A stretch of 64,000 nucleotides of DNA, taken from the NCBI RefSeq assembly GCF_007750395.1, contig NZ_CP036281.1:1575001-1639000 (forward strand), written 5' to 3'. The stretch comes from Polystyrenella longa (lineage in GTDB: Bacteria; Planctomycetota; Planctomycetia; Planctomycetales; Planctomycetaceae). Of the stretch, positions 28,031 to 37,744 are shown piece after piece. The translations under genes and the position numbers were made by a program. The notes below the pieces were generated by a model that was not told where the DNA came from, did no database searches, and saw nothing but the letters and a program-made list of their open reading frames with translations. The first letter of the stretch is position 1; each line of letters starts with the position of its first letter.

Positions 28031-28805
28031 GATGGCCGATACTCCAGTTCCAGTGTGCTGAGGTTGGTCGAGCATGCTGGTTGGATAAGAGTGCTGCGGA
28101 AATGTCAGGCGAAACCGGTACAGATTCCCAGTTTCGGTATAATTTAAGTACTTATATAGTTGTGTCGTCATTACTGAGATCGGGCTGTCACTGGTATTGT
28201 CTTACGGTAGATACCGTTGACTGCCCTGGGTCACGTCGAAAAGCCATCCCCTTGGAGGTCCTTCGGGAAATTACCTATCTTTTCTCAAGTCGATTATTTA
28301 ATTCTCGCTAACACGCTGCTCTTGCTTCGGTTGCGTTGAAAGCTACAATGCGGGACGATGTTCAGGCTTTCGTGTTCTGTCGAACAGGCTGTCCGGCCCA
28401 ATTTCGTCAGTAGAAACGGTTGTCCTTTTAAGGAAGCTTTTTCCAACAGGAAACTGCCTGCATACCATACAAAGTGAAAGAGGTTGTCCAGCTTTTCTGT
28501 CTGGTTGACTCTTTTTTGCGAATGAGATTAATCTGACAATCGCTGTCAGATATGTTTCAATCGCTTCCAAAAACAATAAACTTGTATACTGTACCAATCT
28601 CAAATAACGCCGTTTTATCGGATGATGTCAGAGTTGAACCTTTTAATAAGAGGTTCCAATAATACTGACGACCAATCCAAACCTCGGCGTCCGGGAATGG
28701 TTTAATCGGCAATCCATAAACCATTGTTCCGGTCGCTGTCAAGGCTCTTGGCATTTCTGACATCGTCCCATCTGTACCTTTATCTAAAGAAACAGCTCGC
28801 GTCCC
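28031..28805. other. Divergent intergenic region topA / SurA-like gene
   Basis: About 775 nt, unusually long for this window. Minus-strand frames at 28343-28603 and 28557-28763 lack ribosome-binding sites and family features. I found no repeat copy here. It should hold both divergent promoters and perhaps an untranslated leader or small RNA that I cannot demonstrate. Confidence 0.4.
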
Positions 28806-31466
28806 ATGAGTTCTCCATTCTCGATTTTCCGAAAATATGCCAAAGAATTGACCGTCGCTCTCATTGGATTGTCGATGTTCGCTTTCATCGTGCTCGACAT
28901 GCTGCGACCAGAGCAGTTACCGGTCGTCATTGGGGCATTATTGGGAGCCATTCTGTTCTTCTTCGTCGGTAAAGCATCCGGACGTCGCGTGATCTACACC
29001 GGTGTCGGCATGCTCGCCGGAGCGATCCTGGGAGCCCAGTTTACTGGCTTTGCCACCCCCGAGGCTCCGGTCACGATTCAAGACAAACCGATGGACCAGG
29101 TGGAGCTGAATAAACTCCTCGAACAACGCAACATGGCGAATCAGTTCATTGGTCAGGCTCAATACCAGTCAATGGGTGAACAAGCTCTGCAGATGCAGGG
29201 GGGCGGTTTTCGCTTCGGTTTTGGACTGGAACCCCGTCAGGATGTCGTTCTGGGTTCTGTTCTGCGAGATATCGGCACCGATTTGCGAGTGGCCGTAACC
29301 GACCAGGTCATTGGTGATTTCATTAATGAGATCACTCAGGAAAAAATGACGACGAAAGTGTACCAGGAAACGCTGGACCAAATGAATGTGACAGGGCCCG
29401 CCGTTTACGAAGCAATTCGTAGCGAACTGAAAGCGATGCTCGCTTACAAATTGCACATCCGACACCTGAACCCAACACCCGCCGACTATTGGGAAACTTT
29501 CCGTAGAACTCAAATTCAGCAGGAATTGCAGGTCATTCCGATAGCGACATCCAATTTTATTCCCGAAGTGAATAACGATCCCACCGACACCGAAATTGAA
29601 GAATACTTCGAACGATTCAAAGATCGACTTCCCGGCGAACTAACCGCGAGCTCACCCGGTTTCCGTGTGCCTCGTAAGGTGAACTTGGAATACCTGATGG
29701 CAGATCGCACCACTCTGCAGGACGAACTGGCCGCTAAAGTAGAAGTCGCCGACGAAGAGATCGAAGCGTTTTACGAAGAGAATAAAGAGACTTACCGCAA
29801 CATCAATGCCTTCCCAGCGGAAAGCGAAGATACCGCAGCCCCCTCCGGTCCCGAAATGACCGCTCCTGAAACAAATTCAACTCCCGCCGAGACGGAAGAG
29901 CCAGCGGAGAGTGAATCTCCGGAGCCAGAATCGACGGAGCCAGAAGCCACACCGGAAGAAGCCCCTGCCGAAGAAAAACCCGCTGAGGAAAAACCAACCG
30001 AAAAGCCAGCCCCTGAAGAGTCTGCTACTGAAACCGAAGCAACTCCTGAGCCGACTCCCGAAGCGACTGAAGAACCCCAGTCTTCACTGCTGCAGTCTAG
30101 CTCCAGTGCTTTAGCTTCTGTGCAGGACGAAGCTGGATCTGCCAGCGATACTGCTCCTGCAGAAGCAGCAGCTCCCGCTGAGGAAGAAGAGAAACCAGCA
30201 GCCGAAGAAAAACCGGCAACAGAAGAAGCAGAAGCTGCTTCGGAAACACCCGCTGAAGAAACTCCGGTAGAAGAAACTGCCACTGAAGAGGTTGTAACCG
30301 AGGAAGTGGAAGAGTTTCGTCCCTTGGATGAAGATCTCCGTGCTGAAATTCGGGAGCAGTTGGTTAACCAGAAAATCAACAAGTTAATGTATGAGCAGTT
30401 GGAAGTGGGTCTTGGTAAAATGCAGGGACTGGCCGAAACCTACCGCGAAAAAAGCCTCGAAATGCAAGAGAAAATTCAGAAAGAAAACAAAGACTTGACT
30501 CGTGACGAGTTGAACACGCGATTACAGGCCGAACTGAAACCTGTTCGTCAGGAGATGACGGCTGCGTTGAAAAAAATCGCAGAAGAAACGGGCTTGGTTT
30601 ATCGATCTACTGGTCTGGTTGATATCCGTCAATTGAGTACTCCTGAGGAAGAGGCGGAATTCGATCCCGCACTCGAAATCGGAAACTCGACACGGGCTGC
30701 TTCTCCCGATCAGACGTTCTCGCCGAATAGCGACCCTGTCTGGTACACCGTTTTCCAACCACAGTCGGATCTCAAATACGTTCCGTTCCACACGTCCGGA
30801 GTCTTTTTGGACAATAATCACTACGCTTATTGGAAAACTGAAGATGTAGCGACTCATGTTCCTCCTTTGGAAGGGGACGTTCGCAAAGCCGTTATTGCGG
30901 CGATCATCAATGACCGGGCAAAAGGACCCGCACTGAAACGTGCTCAGGAAGTCGCCGAAAAGATTCGGAACAACGATGGGAAAATTGCTGAATCGATTAC
31001 TGATATGACTGTTACCGGCGAAGAAGGTTCTGAAAAACTCAACTTCATTCGCATTGAGCCATTTTCCTGGTTGGTGGAAGTCTCAACTCGCGGTCAACAG
31101 AGCTTTGCTCCGCAGACTCAGGTCCAACTCAATTCCAATATCGAAGGGCTCGAAGCCGTTGGTGAAGAGTTCATGCAGTTAACCTTCGATGGTATGGAAG
31201 TCGGCGATGTGAAAGTTGTCCCCAACAGTGGTGGAGAAATATTCTACGTCGTTAAAGTGGTTTCTCGTGAACCATCTGAGGAAGCACAGATGACGACGTT
31301 GTACTCCAGCTTTACAGACTCGCTGAATCGCTCACTCCGTCTTCAACAGTTCCTGGGGCCATCACAGTATGCTCGTTCCATTCTTGAAGAGAATCAAGAA
31401 GTTCGACAGAAATACATTCAGGCGATCTTCGATAACTATGGTGTGAAGTTCAGCCAGTTGAATTAG
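28806..31466 (+). CDS. Membrane-anchored SurA/PpiD-like periplasmic folding protein
   Basis: An 886-residue protein. Two or three hydrophobic segments (about 15-35, 38-55 and 62-80) anchor it. Residues about 90-340 have the helical SurA_N/PpiD chaperone pattern, including TDTEIEEYFERFKDRL. Residues about 340-500 are a low-complexity Glu/Pro/Ala/Thr stretch. The C-terminal part (about 500-886) resembles the rest of a PpiD-like protein, but I see no clear parvulin active site. A role in folding exported proteins is inferred. A terminator follows, so it is separate from the ABC operon downstream. Confidence 0.6.
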   Translation: MSSPFSIFRKYAKELTVALIGLSMFAFIVLDMLRPEQLPVVIGALLGAILFFFVGKASGRRVIYTGVGMLAGAILGAQFTGFATPEAPVTIQDKPMDQVELNKLLEQRNMANQFIGQAQYQSMGEQALQMQGGGFRFGFGLEPRQDVVLGSVLRDIGTDLRVAVTDQVIGDFINEITQEKMTTKVYQETLDQMNVTGPAVYEAIRSELKAMLAYKLHIRHLNPTPADYWETFRRTQIQQELQVIPIATSNFIPEVNNDPTDTEIEEYFERFKDRLPGELTASSPGFRVPRKVNLEYLMADRTTLQDELAAKVEVADEEIEAFYEENKETYRNINAFPAESEDTAAPSGPEMTAPETNSTPAETEEPAESESPEPESTEPEATPEEAPAEEKPAEEKPTEKPAPEESATETEATPEPTPEATEEPQSSLLQSSSSALASVQDEAGSASDTAPAEAAAPAEEEEKPAAEEKPATEEAEAASETPAEETPVEETATEEVVTEEVEEFRPLDEDLRAEIREQLVNQKINKLMYEQLEVGLGKMQGLAETYREKSLEMQEKIQKENKDLTRDELNTRLQAELKPVRQEMTAALKKIAEETGLVYRSTGLVDIRQLSTPEEEAEFDPALEIGNSTRAASPDQTFSPNSDPVWYTVFQPQSDLKYVPFHTSGVFLDNNHYAYWKTEDVATHVPPLEGDVRKAVIAAIINDRAKGPALKRAQEVAEKIRNNDGKIAESITDMTVTGEEGSEKLNFIRIEPFSWLVEVSTRGQQSFAPQTQVQLNSNIEGLEAVGEEFMQLTFDGMEVGDVKVVPNSGGEIFYVVKVVSREPSEEAQMTTLYSSFTDSLNRSLRLQQFLGPSQYARSILEENQEVRQKYIQAIFDNYGVKFSQLN

Positions 31467-32127
31467 GGACTCGCATCCCACCCAGAGCAATCGGGCCTTT
31501 TCTTCCGTCGCGAAAAACACGTGAAGAAAGGGCCCGTTCTCATTGGTATTCTGAAAACGGTTGCAGAAAGTGAACCTTCATTGGGGAGATGAGGGCTGGA
31601 TGTGAGACGCGTTTAGAATTCTCAGATCGACTTCTCCGAACTTTTCCAACAGTCATCTCATACCAAACGTATCGCACCATAGAACTGGTCTGGAAGAAAT
31701 AAGTTACCCGTCTCAATTTCAGAGCATCGTATTCGCAAGCTTTCGGTCGAATCTGTAGAGCAGGGCAGGAATTCATCGGGAGTGAGTTGCCCCAACAGGT
31801 AACTGCTGAGTACAACATACACTTACTCTTTCTTCCTGCCTGCCACGTTATTCCTCAGGGTAACGTCATCCCTTAAATAAATTGGGTCGCTACGATGTTG
31901 AATCTGCGACCGACTGTCATTGCAACACATTCCGATAACGTCCCGTGTTGCCCATTCTTCAAGTCCTCTGTACTTCAATTATCTCTTAATTCAATTGATG
32001 TTGTCGTGTTTAAAATGTCTTGATTCTGATGTATATATCACAGTTGACCCTACAGTAACTTCTTCTAGTGTTGACCGATTTTAATCCCATATAAGTCTGT
32101 TTCCTGCCCGACTCAGGAGTATCACCG
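31467..32127. other. Intergenic region upstream of the Gld-type ABC operon
   Basis: 661 nt. After the terminator at 31492-31541, the rest holds no convincing gene; the 92-codon minus-strand frame at 31540-31818 lacks a ribosome-binding site and overlaps the terminator. The region from about 31970 is AT-rich, as expected for promoters. Confidence 0.4.
31492..31541 (+). terminator. Terminator of the SurA/PpiD-like gene
   Basis: CGGGCCTTTTCTTC (31492-31505) pairs with GAAGAAAGGGCCCG (31523-31536) with one G-T pair, 26 nt after the stop codon; the T-run is short. Confidence 0.65.
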
Positions 32128-32898
32128 ATGGAAAATTCTACCGCGAAACCTGTTGCCAAAACGAATGGGGCAGCCGTGATCGAATCCCGCGGTTTGAGTA
32201 AGTACTACGGCCCATTCATCGCGACCGAAGACGTCACCTTTTCCGTTTCCCAAGGTGAGATTGTCGCCTTCCTCGGGCCGAATGGTGCCGGTAAATCGAC
32301 CACCATGAAAATGCTGACCGGTTTTCTGGCTCCCTCCAAGGGGGAGTCACGCATCGCCGGCCATTTAATGCAAGAGCAGGAAGAACGGATTCTGGCCAGC
32401 CAGAAAATCGGCTACCTACCCGAGAATGGCCCACTCTACAACGAAATGACTCCCGCGAGTTTTCTGAAATACATGGGTTCTGCCCGTAACCTGTCCGGTT
32501 CAAAGTTACAGGAACGGCTAGATTACGTTTGCGAACAATGCTCATTGAACACGGTTTGGAATAAAGCGATTAGCAAGCTGTCTCGTGGTTATCGACAGCG
32601 GGTTGGTATGGCGCACGCCCTGTTACACGACCCCGAGGTTCTGATTCTCGATGAGCCTACCAGTGGGCTCGACCCGAACCAGGTCCATGAGGTCCGGACA
32701 TTAATCCGGAATCTCGGTAAATCAAAAACCTTGTTGCTCTCGACCCATATTCTGAGCGAAGTCGAAGCGGTCTGCGACCGTGTGCTTCTCATCAGCTCCG
32801 GTCGATTAGTCTTTGACGGATCCGTTTCGGAAATGGCAGGGACTGAGAACAATCTCGAAGACCGTTTCCGCGAGTTAACCGGCAATTGCAAAGTGTGA
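32128..32898 (+). CDS. ABC transporter ATP-binding protein, GldA-type
   Basis: A 256-residue ATPase with Walker A GPNGAGKST (about 49-57), signature LSRGYRQR (about 151-158), Walker B LILDEPTSGLDP (about 172-183) and the switch His in LLSTHILSEVE. It is of the ABC-2/GldA type that pairs with a GldF-like permease and a GldG-like auxiliary protein. Both are encoded next door as one fused gene, and a DUF4340 protein follows. In Bacteroidetes GldAFG is needed for gliding; planctomycetes and many non-gliding bacteria also carry the set, so an envelope export role of unknown substrate is the safer call. Confidence 0.9.
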   Translation: MENSTAKPVAKTNGAAVIESRGLSKYYGPFIATEDVTFSVSQGEIVAFLGPNGAGKSTTMKMLTGFLAPSKGESRIAGHLMQEQEERILASQKIGYLPENGPLYNEMTPASFLKYMGSARNLSGSKLQERLDYVCEQCSLNTVWNKAISKLSRGYRQRVGMAHALLHDPEVLILDEPTSGLDPNQVHEVRTLIRNLGKSKTLLLSTHILSEVEAVCDRVLLISSGRLVFDGSVSEMAGTENNLEDRFRELTGNCKV

Positions 32899-33005
32899 TT
32901 TCGGTGATCGTTTATCAAACACTCCGTGACAAACAATAAAACAATTTCTCTTCAGGAATCAGCCTTCGGGCTGCGACTTAACAGGAATCCAGAGGAACAA
33001 CATCC

Positions 33006-35639
33006 ATGTTGCGAATGCATGTACTGAAAGCGGTGTTTCAGCGCAACGTACAGAGCTATTTTTCGAGCGCTCTTGGTTACTTGATCATTGTAGTGTTCGT
33101 AGTCGCCGGTGCGTTTCTGGCTTTCAATCCGCTTTTCTTCACGAACAATCTGGCGAATCTCGATCAGCTCAGCCTCTACTTCCCGATGCTGCTCCTCTTT
33201 CTGATCCCAGCGATCACCATGACCACCTGGTCGGAAGAGAAGAAGCTGGGAACCGAAGAGCTGCTCTTTACTTTACCTGCGTCCGACGTCGAAATTCTGC
33301 TGGGAAAATACTTCGCCAGTCTGGCTGTATATACCGCGGGGCTCTTTTTCTCAATCAGTCACGTCATCGTGCTGATGGTCATCGGTGAGCCCGATATCCC
33401 ACTCATGATCGCGACCTATCTCGGCTACTGGCTCGCAGGCGCGTCACTCATCAGCGTCGGTATGTTTGCTTCCGCACTGACGAATAACGCGACGATTGCT
33501 TTCGTCTGGGGAACGACTCTCTGTGCCGTTCCCGTATTCATCGATCGCATTGCACCCGGTAGTGAGGTTCTGCGGGGACTCAGTCTCTCCAGCCAGCTCA
33601 GCGACTTCACCATCGGGCTGATTCCTTTAAGCGGCGTTCTGTATTTTGTTTTTCTGACCATCTTCTTCCTCTATCTGAATTACATCCTTATCAGCCGACG
33701 TCACTGGTCGAATTCAGCACGGGAGCATATGGGCGGACATTACATGATTCGGGGGGCTTCGATTGGAGTACTGCTTTTCGCCCTGCTGTATTCGAATAAT
33801 GTCGTCGGTCTGCTGTCCATGCAGGCCGATGCGACCAGCGAACAGATCTACAGTCTGTCCGATACCACTCGGAACATGATTGAGGAGATCGATGAAAATC
33901 GACCAATAACGATTCAGGCATTCATCAGCAAAAACGTTCCCCGCGAATATGTCGATGCCCGCAGCAAATTGATCGGTCTCCTTAAGCAGTATGGCAAGCT
34001 CGGCGGTAGTAGCATCGATGTCCGAATTGTCGATGTAGAAGTCTACAGCGATGAAGCAGAAGAAGCGGAAATTCTTGGAGTTCAACCCACGAGTGTCGTA
34101 ACAGAACAGGATGGCCGCCGGCAGGAAATTCGTATCTACATGGGCGTCGTCCTGACCAGCAGCTACGACGAAGTCGTCATTCCTCTCGTTGGTCCCGGGA
34201 CCCCCATCGAATACGAACTCACACGATCTTTGCAAACTGTTTCCAACAATGAGCGATTAAAGCTGGGTGTGTTGACCACGGATGCCAACGTCATGTCTGG
34301 AGGAAACAGTTGGGAAATCATCCGGGAACTCAAACAGCAATATGAAGTGGAACAGGTTTCTCCCGACACCGAAATTAACGCAGAAGAAATCGATGTCCTG
34401 TTGGCCGTTCTGCCATCGTCGCTGACCGAGCCGCAAATGAAAAACCTTGTTGACTATGTCAAATCGGGTGCACCGGCAGTGATTCTGGATGACCCTATGC
34501 CGATCGCATTCGGTTCCGCCTTCGGGGGAATTTCGAACGCGCCCCGCCAACCCAAACCAGCCCCCGGTGGAGGCATGATGGGGATGCAGCAACAACAGCC
34601 CGAACCCAAAGCGAGCGAAGGACAAGCGACGACTCTGCTTGAATCGTTGGGACTTATCTGGCAATACGATCAGATCGTCTGGGACACATTCAATCCGCAT
34701 CCTCAGTTTGAAGCGGTGCCTCCCGAGTTTCTGTTTGTCACCTCCAAAAGTGGCAACGCGCAGGCGATCAGTTCCGCCAACCCGATTACGAGTGGCCTGC
34801 AGGAGGTCCTGGCTTTCTTTTCGGGAACAGTCAAACCTGCCCCCAACAGCAACCTCGACTACACACCGCTGCTGGCTACAGGCGAAAACTCTGGCCTGAT
34901 GGGTTGGGATGAATTCACTTCTCCCAGCTTCAACATGTTCCAGAGAACTCCTTCGATCCAAATCAAACCCGATCGATCTTACTTTAAAGATCCAGAGACG
35001 CACGTCATTGCCTGCTATGTGAAGGGCGAAGACCGAAATGTCGTCTACGTCGCCGACATCGATATGATCTCGGACTTCTTTTTCCAGGAACGACGGGCCA
35101 ACAATTTAAATGTGACTCTGGATAACGTTACTTTTATATTGAACTCGATCGATCAGGTCGCTGGCGTCGAAGATTTCATTCCGCTACGCAAACGCCGTGC
35201 TAAACATCGCACGTTGACTTACGTCGAGAAAATGACTTCTGCCTTTACCAGCCAGCTCACTAAAGAGCGGGAAACGGCAACCAAAGCGGCGGAAGAGGAA
35301 CTCACCGAACGACGTAAAAGTTTGCAGGAAAAAGCTGAAGCCATTCGGACGAATACGGAAATGACAGACCGTCTCAAACAGATTCGTCTGGAACAACTCC
35401 AGCAGAGCGAACAGCGTCAAATGGAAGTCGAAGAGACCAAAATCGAACAGGAAAAAGAATCCCGTATCGAGAAAGCTCGAGCAGAATCGCAGCGAAAAAT
35501 TCGGCATGCGGAAAATAAGATTCGTTACTGGGCAACCTTCCTCTCGCCGTTACCCGCTCTGTTGCTCGGCATTATGATCGTCAGCATGCGGTTGGTTTCA
35601 GAACGAAGAAGTATCTCAACCGAACGACGCGTAAAGTAG
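33006..35639 (+). CDS. Fused ABC-2 permease and GldG-type auxiliary protein
   Basis: An 877-residue protein. The N-terminal ~245 residues are a six-TM ABC-2 permease of the GldF type, starting VLKAVFQRNVQSYFSSALGY and with TWSEEKKLGTEELLFTLPAS. A further TM (about 250-270) opens the GldG-like periplasmic part (about 280-730), including the ABC-type uncharacterised transport domain. Residues about 755-840 form a highly charged coiled coil, and a last TM sits at about 850-868. Elsewhere gldF and gldG are usually separate genes, so this is a fusion. The start may be ATG 33006 or 33012. It is cotranscribed with the ATPase gene (107 nt apart). Confidence 0.88.
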   Translation: MLRMHVLKAVFQRNVQSYFSSALGYLIIVVFVVAGAFLAFNPLFFTNNLANLDQLSLYFPMLLLFLIPAITMTTWSEEKKLGTEELLFTLPASDVEILLGKYFASLAVYTAGLFFSISHVIVLMVIGEPDIPLMIATYLGYWLAGASLISVGMFASALTNNATIAFVWGTTLCAVPVFIDRIAPGSEVLRGLSLSSQLSDFTIGLIPLSGVLYFVFLTIFFLYLNYILISRRHWSNSAREHMGGHYMIRGASIGVLLFALLYSNNVVGLLSMQADATSEQIYSLSDTTRNMIEEIDENRPITIQAFISKNVPREYVDARSKLIGLLKQYGKLGGSSIDVRIVDVEVYSDEAEEAEILGVQPTSVVTEQDGRRQEIRIYMGVVLTSSYDEVVIPLVGPGTPIEYELTRSLQTVSNNERLKLGVLTTDANVMSGGNSWEIIRELKQQYEVEQVSPDTEINAEEIDVLLAVLPSSLTEPQMKNLVDYVKSGAPAVILDDPMPIAFGSAFGGISNAPRQPKPAPGGGMMGMQQQQPEPKASEGQATTLLESLGLIWQYDQIVWDTFNPHPQFEAVPPEFLFVTSKSGNAQAISSANPITSGLQEVLAFFSGTVKPAPNSNLDYTPLLATGENSGLMGWDEFTSPSFNMFQRTPSIQIKPDRSYFKDPETHVIACYVKGEDRNVVYVADIDMISDFFFQERRANNLNVTLDNVTFILNSIDQVAGVEDFIPLRKRRAKHRTLTYVEKMTSAFTSQLTKERETATKAAEEELTERRKSLQEKAEAIRTNTEMTDRLKQIRLEQLQQSEQRQMEVEETKIEQEKESRIEKARAESQRKIRHAENKIRYWATFLSPLPALLLGIMIVSMRLVSERRSISTERRVK

Positions 35640-35665
35640 TGAATTCCCGACAACGGAATTATAAA

Positions 35666-35748
35666 TTAGAATCCTCCTGAAACTGGGTTGGAGCTGCTCT
35701 CGGGCCTGCAAAGCAAGAGACAACTTGACTCATCAAAGGGTTTCAGGA
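35666..35748 (+). repeat. Dispersed intergenic repeat, copy B (83 nt)
   Basis: The copy starts TTAGAATCCTCCTGAAACTG and ends CATCAAAGGGTTTCAGGA, matching copy A at both ends with a one-base deletion after TTAGAATCC. It lies between the GldFG-type and DUF4340 genes inside an operon, ending 69 nt before the DUF4340 start, so it is transcribed with them. Confidence 0.75.
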
Positions 35749-35817
35749 CTGATAAATAGTGATTTCGAATCACGTTCCCAAAACTTAATACATCATTCCC
35801 CAGGGGATGCAGAGACG

Positions 35818-37611
35818 ATGAATCAGGAATCAAAACGAACAGCCATTTACGTTGGCCTTGCTGCGGCCGCCTTGTTAATCGCCTTATGGGCGGAAGCGGC
35901 AATCCGACCGGCCGAATTACAGGAATTTGCCAAAGTCGGTACGGAATTCTATCCGGAATTCAAAGACCCGACCGAAGCAGCTTCGCTGTATCTATATACA
36001 TACGACGAAGAAAAGGCGGAATCGCCCGAGTTCTCGATCGTATTCAAGGATGGGGCTTATCGAATTCCCCGCTACAACGACTATCCCGCTGATGCCGAAG
36101 AGAAACTGGCCAAGACTGCGGCTTCACTGATCGGACTGGAACGCGACGCCCTCGCTGGACGTCGATCATCCGAACACGAACGTTACGGAGTGATCGCTCC
36201 CCGCAGTTCGGAAAGTGCCAAACTCGAAGGCCGCGGCAGCCGCATCACAATCAAAAACGAGCAGGGTGAAACCCTGGTCGACTACATCATCGGGAAACAA
36301 GTTGAAGGCGAGACGAATCAATTTTACGTCCGTCAGCCGGATGAAAAAGAAACATACAAAGTTCGTCTGGATATCGATCTCTCTACCAAATTCAGTGACT
36401 GGGTCGATCAGGATTTGCTCAAAATCAGTCAGTCTGATTTACGTGACATCGAGTTGAACCGTTACTCCGTTGACCCCCAAACAGGTGGTCTGACTCAGGG
36501 AACAATCAGTGAATTGACTCGTCCAGACGCCAATTCCGATTGGGAACTTGCTGGTTTTGAAAGTGAAGAGCAACAGGTGAATCAGGACCAGATCCGCACC
36601 ATGAGCTCGACGCTCGACAATCTGGAACTGCTCGGTGTCCGCCAGAAACCACAAGGAGTCAACGCGAACGTTGAAATCGATCAATCCATCGTACAGAACC
36701 AGTTGATCTTCCAGGGGCTAGTACAGGACCTCGCTTCTCGTGGGTTCTATGTCGCTCCCAATGAAAACGAAGAATACTATCTGTACGCAGATCAGGGAGA
36801 GGTTGGTCTCGGTGCCTCTAATGGACTCGCCTACACACTCCGATTCGGTGATGTCTTCAGTGGTTCTCTCGAAGAGATTGAAGCTGGGTTTCTCTCCGAT
36901 GGCAGCAAAGAAGAAGATACCAATGAGGCTACTGTCGAAGCAGAAGCATCCACAGCTCAGGGCGAAGTGGAAAACCCGGATGAGACTGAAACTGAATCCG
37001 CCGACGAGAATAAATCGGACAATCTCAAACAGGGTCGGTATCTTTTCATCTCGGTTGATTTCGATGAATCCCTGCTCGGAGAAGCTCCCGTCGAGCCAAC
37101 CAAACCTGTGAAACCGGAAACACCTGCTGAAGAAGAAAAACCTGCTGATGAGCCTGGTTCAGAAGAGCCTGTTTCGGAAGAGGAAGCAGCCGAGAATTCC
37201 AATCAGCCTGCCGTCGCTGAACGGCCCGAGGATGAATCGGCACCGGAAGAAGAACCCCCAGCTGAAGAGGCCACTACGGAAGAGGAATCGACCGAAGCCG
37301 AAACTGCCGATCCCGAGGCCGAATACCAAGCCGCTCTTGAGCAGTACGAGGCGGATTTCCAAGCTTATGAAGCCGCTCTTGAGGCGTATAATCAGCGAAA
37401 AGAGGACGGCCAGAAGAAAGCTGCCGAGAGTAACGAACGGTTCGCCAGTTGGTATTATGTGATCTCGGAAGAGAGCTTTGCCAAGCTGCATGTTCCCCAA
37501 GAGGATCTTCTGCAGCCCATCGGAGCTGAAGATGCGGCGGGGTCCGCCGGACAGCCCCAACTACCTCCCGGCCTGAATTTACCTAACTTCAACCTGCCAC
37601 AGGGAAACTAA
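35818..37611 (+). CDS. DUF4340 domain protein, membrane-anchored
   Basis: A 597-residue protein. An N-terminal TM (about 10-28) is followed by DUF4340 segments, including AGRRSSEHERYGVIAP and DYIIGKQVEGETNQFYVRQPD. Two low-complexity acidic stretches interrupt the second half (about 355-400 and 420-530), rich in Glu, Ala, Pro and Thr, and a last conserved part holds FASWYYVISEESFAKL. ATG 35818 is chosen since AGGGGA lies about 10 nt upstream; the frame opens from TTG 35725 inside repeat copy B. DUF4340 proteins are regular partners of GldAFG-type ABC systems; the molecular role is unknown. Confidence 0.85.
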   Translation: MNQESKRTAIYVGLAAAALLIALWAEAAIRPAELQEFAKVGTEFYPEFKDPTEAASLYLYTYDEEKAESPEFSIVFKDGAYRIPRYNDYPADAEEKLAKTAASLIGLERDALAGRRSSEHERYGVIAPRSSESAKLEGRGSRITIKNEQGETLVDYIIGKQVEGETNQFYVRQPDEKETYKVRLDIDLSTKFSDWVDQDLLKISQSDLRDIELNRYSVDPQTGGLTQGTISELTRPDANSDWELAGFESEEQQVNQDQIRTMSSTLDNLELLGVRQKPQGVNANVEIDQSIVQNQLIFQGLVQDLASRGFYVAPNENEEYYLYADQGEVGLGASNGLAYTLRFGDVFSGSLEEIEAGFLSDGSKEEDTNEATVEAEASTAQGEVENPDETETESADENKSDNLKQGRYLFISVDFDESLLGEAPVEPTKPVKPETPAEEEKPADEPGSEEPVSEEEAAENSNQPAVAERPEDESAPEEEPPAEEATTEEESTEAETADPEAEYQAALEQYEADFQAYEAALEAYNQRKEDGQKKAAESNERFASWYYVISEESFAKLHVPQEDLLQPIGAEDAAGSAGQPQLPPGLNLPNFNLPQGN

Positions 37612-37679
37612 TTCTTTCCGACGTAACTGACGTCTTCTCCTTCACAGGTTGAACGTCATTAAATTGAATTCCAAACAGG

Positions 37680-37717
37680 AATCCCGCCGATATTGATTTT
37701 GGCGGGATTCTTTTTTT
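37680..37717 (+). terminator. Terminator of the ABC operon
   Basis: The perfect stem AATCCCGCC / GGCGGGATT has a 12-nt loop followed by C and seven T residues, about 70 nt after the DUF4340 stop. Confidence 0.88.
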
Positions 37718-37744
37718 GTCGGTTTTAGTTTGGAGTGCGGGGAT

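Noticed and set aside
28557-28763. 68-codon minus-strand frame in the topA/chaperone divergent gap
   Set aside because: No ribosome-binding site and no recognised features.
29792-30382. 196-codon Ser/Ala/Gly-rich minus-strand frame
   Set aside because: Exactly antisense to the Glu/Pro/Ala-rich stretch of the chaperone-like protein; its composition is the mirror of that repeat.
31540-31818. 92-codon minus-strand frame after the chaperone-like gene
   Set aside because: Overlaps the terminator region and lacks a start signal.
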